Below are positions 31,061 to 33,541 of a stretch of 33,541 nucleotides of DNA, piece after piece; positions within the stretch are counted from its first letter, which is position 1; each line of letters opens with the position of its first letter. Origin of the DNA: Methanosarcinales archaeon (GTDB lineage Archaea > Halobacteriota > Methanosarcinia > Methanosarcinales > Methanocomedenaceae); the NCBI GenBank assembly GCA_021108405.1, contig JAIOQW010000028.1, positions 1-33,541 on the forward strand, written 5' to 3'. The notes beneath the pieces were generated by a model. It was not told where the DNA came from. It worked only from the letters and a program-made list of their open reading frames with translations, and did not search any database. The position numbers and the translations under genes are program-made.

Positions 31061-33472
31061 ATGAATAAAAACCATACTATCCCGGAACTGCTGGTCCCTG
31101 CTGGCAGTATTGACGCCCTAAAAGCAGCAGTTGAAAATGGTGCGGATGCTGTTTATTTGGGTGCAAGTGAGTTTAATGCCCGTATAAATGCTGAAAATTT
31201 TACCATTAAAACACTAATGGATGCCATTGATTTTGCTCATTCAAGAGATGTATCAGCCTATATTACGGTTAACACTCTGTTTAAAGATCATGAACTGGAT
31301 AGAGTATTAAAATATCTGGAATTGCTATGTGATCATGGTGCGGATGCTGTGATAATCCAGGACATAGGATTGCTTGGAATAATAAAAAAGCATTTACCTG
31401 AATTGCCTATCCATGCAAGTACCCAGATGTCAATTCATAACAGTACAGGCATAGAACTGCTGGAATCAAATGGTATTAAACGGGTAGTACTGGCCAGGGA
31501 ATTAACCCTAAATGAAATAAATGCCATTCGCTCCGGAACTGATATCCAGCTTGAGGTATTCATCCACGGTGCCTTATGTATCTCATACTCAGGCAGATGC
31601 CTGATGAGCAGCTTTATTGGCGGACGTAGTGGAAATAGGGGTCGTTGTGCCCAGCCCTGTAGAAAGAGATATCAGTTGTTTACATCTAAAGCAATGAAGG
31701 ATGAAGGATACTTATTAAGTCCCATGGACCTGAATCTATCATCACGTTTAAGTGATCTTATTGCAGCAGGTGTGAACTCCTTTAAGATAGAAGGACGCAT
31801 GAAAAAACCTGAATATGTAGCTGTAGTCACAAAGACGTACAGAGATCTCCTGGATCGTTTGCGTGATGATCCTGATGCGAAAATCACTCACGAGGAACAG
31901 CAGCGTCTGGAGATTATTTTTAATAGGGGTTTCACTGAAGGATTTTTGGATGGGGATCCTGGTAAATCACTTATAAGTATAGGAATGCCCGGCAACCATG
32001 GTACCTTCCTGGGTATTGTAAAGAGATATGATCCTGGCCTTCGCAGGGTTTTTGTAAAACTTAGTGTTCCTGTTCATCAGGGCGATGGTATAGCAATTGA
32101 TAATACCGGTACATTGATCAACTCATTGTGTGTCGGTGGGCAGTATGTAAAAAAAGCACCTGGAAAATCTCAAATAAGTTTTCCCTTTAAAAATCCTGTT
32201 GCTGCTGGCATACCGGTTTATAAAACATTTGATTCCGGACTGATCGAATCTTCGAGAAAATCATATCGATCAGTAACACGGAAGATTTCTGTTTCTATAA
32301 TGGTCCGGGCAATAAAACATCATCCTCTGTTGATATGTATGAGTGACTCTATTGGAAATACTGTAGAGGTCTTATCAGAGACCGGGATCTCTGCTGCAAT
32401 ACAACAACCTATGGATAAACATTCATTAAAAAGACAGGTATGCAAATTAGGTGATACGGTTTTCAGGGCGGATTGCGTAGATATCAGGATGGATGATGAT
32501 ATTTTCATTCCTTTAGGAATTATTAACTCTTTGCGGCGCAGGGCAGTTGAAAAACTTACACAGTTGAGGATCAATAAATATTATAGAAAATGTGAAAGTT
32601 CCAGATTAGACAAAATTCCTGATATGAAGAATGTTAGGGAACAAAAACCAATATTATCTATCCGTGTAGCAGGTGTAGATTCTATTCTTGCTGCAGTTCT
32701 GGGTGGAGCTGATCGGATATATGTTACTCTGGAGAGTGTTATTGAGAATATATTCATAATAAATACTGTCATATCAAAAGCTCATAAAGCAGGTACGGAA
32801 ATTTTCATAAGCTTACCTGATATCATAAAAGACCATGAAAAGAAGGTAATTCTTAATGCACTTGAAAATATTGGCCGCATTGATGGTATTTTAGCATCAA
32901 GTACGGATCAAGTATACTTGCTAAAGAAAAAGCAGGATATTTCTTTGGTAGTAGATTACCCGGCAAATGCTTATAACCGTGAGGCGTTAGAGTTACTAAA
33001 ACATTTGGGGGTTGACTGCATCACTATATCTCCTGAACTTGCTCTTTTTGAGATTGCGGATATTTCTGCCTTCTATAGGGTAGAATGCCTTATCCAGGGA
33101 TCAATACAATTAATGGTTTCTGATCACTGCTTGTATAAGGGCATCAATGAATTCGATATCACGGATGAGAAAGGATTTGAATTTCCAGTACGAATTGATG
33201 ATGCATGCAGAACACATATCTTTAATTCACGTGAACTATGCATGATCGATCATATCCCTGATCTTTTTAAAATAGGGATATTTTCTATGAGAATAGAAGG
33301 AATGCTTTATAGTACTGAACAAATCAAAAAGATCACTACTCTATATAGAAAAGCTATAGACAGTTATCAGGATAGGCAGGATAAGTTCAATGGAAAAGGG
33401 TTTTTATCTGCAATAAAAAAGGCAAGTTCCCGGGGTCTGACTACAGGACACTATTTCAGGTCTATAGAATAA
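31061..33472 (+). CDS. U32 family protein with duplicated domain
   Basis: About 803 residues. The N-terminal U32 TIM barrel starts PELLVPAGSIDALKAAVENGADAVYLG and has the iron-sulfur cysteines in LCISYSGRCLMSSFIGGRSGNRGRCAQPCR and FKIEGRMKKPEYVA. A DUF3656-like middle region follows. From about residue 540 a second, diverged barrel (LSIRVAGVDSILAAVLGGADRIYVTLE...) runs to the end. Relatives such as bacterial RlhA and YegQ-type proteins hydroxylate RNA bases rather than cut peptides. The substrate here is unknown. ATG at 31061 is chosen; 31049 and the ORF-track start 31034 are alternatives. It is divergent from the coiled-coil pair. Confidence 0.88.
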   Translation: MNKNHTIPELLVPAGSIDALKAAVENGADAVYLGASEFNARINAENFTIKTLMDAIDFAHSRDVSAYITVNTLFKDHELDRVLKYLELLCDHGADAVIIQDIGLLGIIKKHLPELPIHASTQMSIHNSTGIELLESNGIKRVVLARELTLNEINAIRSGTDIQLEVFIHGALCISYSGRCLMSSFIGGRSGNRGRCAQPCRKRYQLFTSKAMKDEGYLLSPMDLNLSSRLSDLIAAGVNSFKIEGRMKKPEYVAVVTKTYRDLLDRLRDDPDAKITHEEQQRLEIIFNRGFTEGFLDGDPGKSLISIGMPGNHGTFLGIVKRYDPGLRRVFVKLSVPVHQGDGIAIDNTGTLINSLCVGGQYVKKAPGKSQISFPFKNPVAAGIPVYKTFDSGLIESSRKSYRSVTRKISVSIMVRAIKHHPLLICMSDSIGNTVEVLSETGISAAIQQPMDKHSLKRQVCKLGDTVFRADCVDIRMDDDIFIPLGIINSLRRRAVEKLTQLRINKYYRKCESSRLDKIPDMKNVREQKPILSIRVAGVDSILAAVLGGADRIYVTLESVIENIFIINTVISKAHKAGTEIFISLPDIIKDHEKKVILNALENIGRIDGILASSTDQVYLLKKKQDISLVVDYPANAYNREALELLKHLGVDCITISPELALFEIADISAFYRVECLIQGSIQLMVSDHCLYKGINEFDITDEKGFEFPVRIDDACRTHIFNSRELCMIDHIPDLFKIGIFSMRIEGMLYSTEQIKKITTLYRKAIDSYQDRQDKFNGKGFLSAIKKASSRGLTTGHYFRSIE

Positions 33473-33541
33473 TTATTAATGCTTATGCCGTTAGTTCCGA
33501 AAACGTGATGGTGCGACAATTAAGGCAAGCAGATAATAGCC

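Overview
The window reads as chromosome of a methanogen-lineage archaeon, most likely Methanosarcinales or the related ANME-2/Methanoperedens groups. The signs are archaeal-only genes (SRP19 and 7S SRP RNA, prefoldin alpha, ribosomal protein LX, SRP receptor FtsY, MptA of methanopterin biosynthesis, AksA/AksD-type enzymes of coenzyme B synthesis), two proteins with PGF-CTERM sorting tails, archaeal TATA boxes, GGTGA-type Shine-Dalgarno sites, and fairly AT-rich DNA. The species cannot be fixed from this sequence alone. TAG ends about a third of the genes, so it is an ordinary stop here.

Layout. 1-206: a nested inverted-repeat, MITE-like element. 0.25-2.9 kb: a zinc-ribbon protein and a DUF22-like protein, then hisG and tpiA. 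3.2-7.7 kb: a metabolic block with an IorA-like thiamine-diphosphate enzyme that lacks its ferredoxin domain, a homocitrate synthase-type enzyme (AksA), a homoaconitase large subunit (AksD), and SRP19. 7.9-11.5 kb: a 1179-residue surface protein with nine ~92-residue repeats. 11.5-14.2 kb: a DJ-1/PfpI protein, a ROK sugar kinase, a nucleotidyltransferase remnant and an FKBP isomerase. 14.2-16.4 kb: RNA genes (tRNA-Ser UGA, tRNA-Ser GCU, SRP RNA, tRNA-Pro GGG) with a transglutaminase-like lipoprotein and a small winged-helix regulator. 16.5-18.4 kb: two membrane proteins of unknown role and an FdhD-like protein without the usual cysteine motif. 18.6-19.0 kb: a decayed surface-protein tail next to a solo copy of the element end.

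19.2-22.7 kb is an accessory island of three consecutive toxin-antitoxin-like pairs: a BrnT/DUF4258-like protein with a YgiT-type zinc-finger protein, AbiEi/AbiEii, and UPF0175 with a DUF3368 PIN protein that carries an in-frame TAG. 22.9-26.5 kb is a tight four-gene operon: PGF-CTERM protein, MacB/LolC-type permease, ABC ATPase, and family 2 glycosyltransferase. 26.5-31 kb on the minus strand is a housekeeping block: two coiled-coil proteins, MptA, LX, prefoldin alpha, FtsY. The window ends with a divergent U32-family protein.

The most notable points are: the ferredoxin-less IorA-like enzyme beside coenzyme-B-type genes, which makes it a candidate for a 2-oxoacid decarboxylation step; the three-pair toxin-antitoxin island with a perfect 14-bp palindrome at the first promoter; the interrupted PIN gene; and two families of intergenic inverted repeats, one of which supplies the last codons and stop of aksA. 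Three parts of the SRP targeting system (SRP19, SRP RNA, FtsY) lie within 20 kb.
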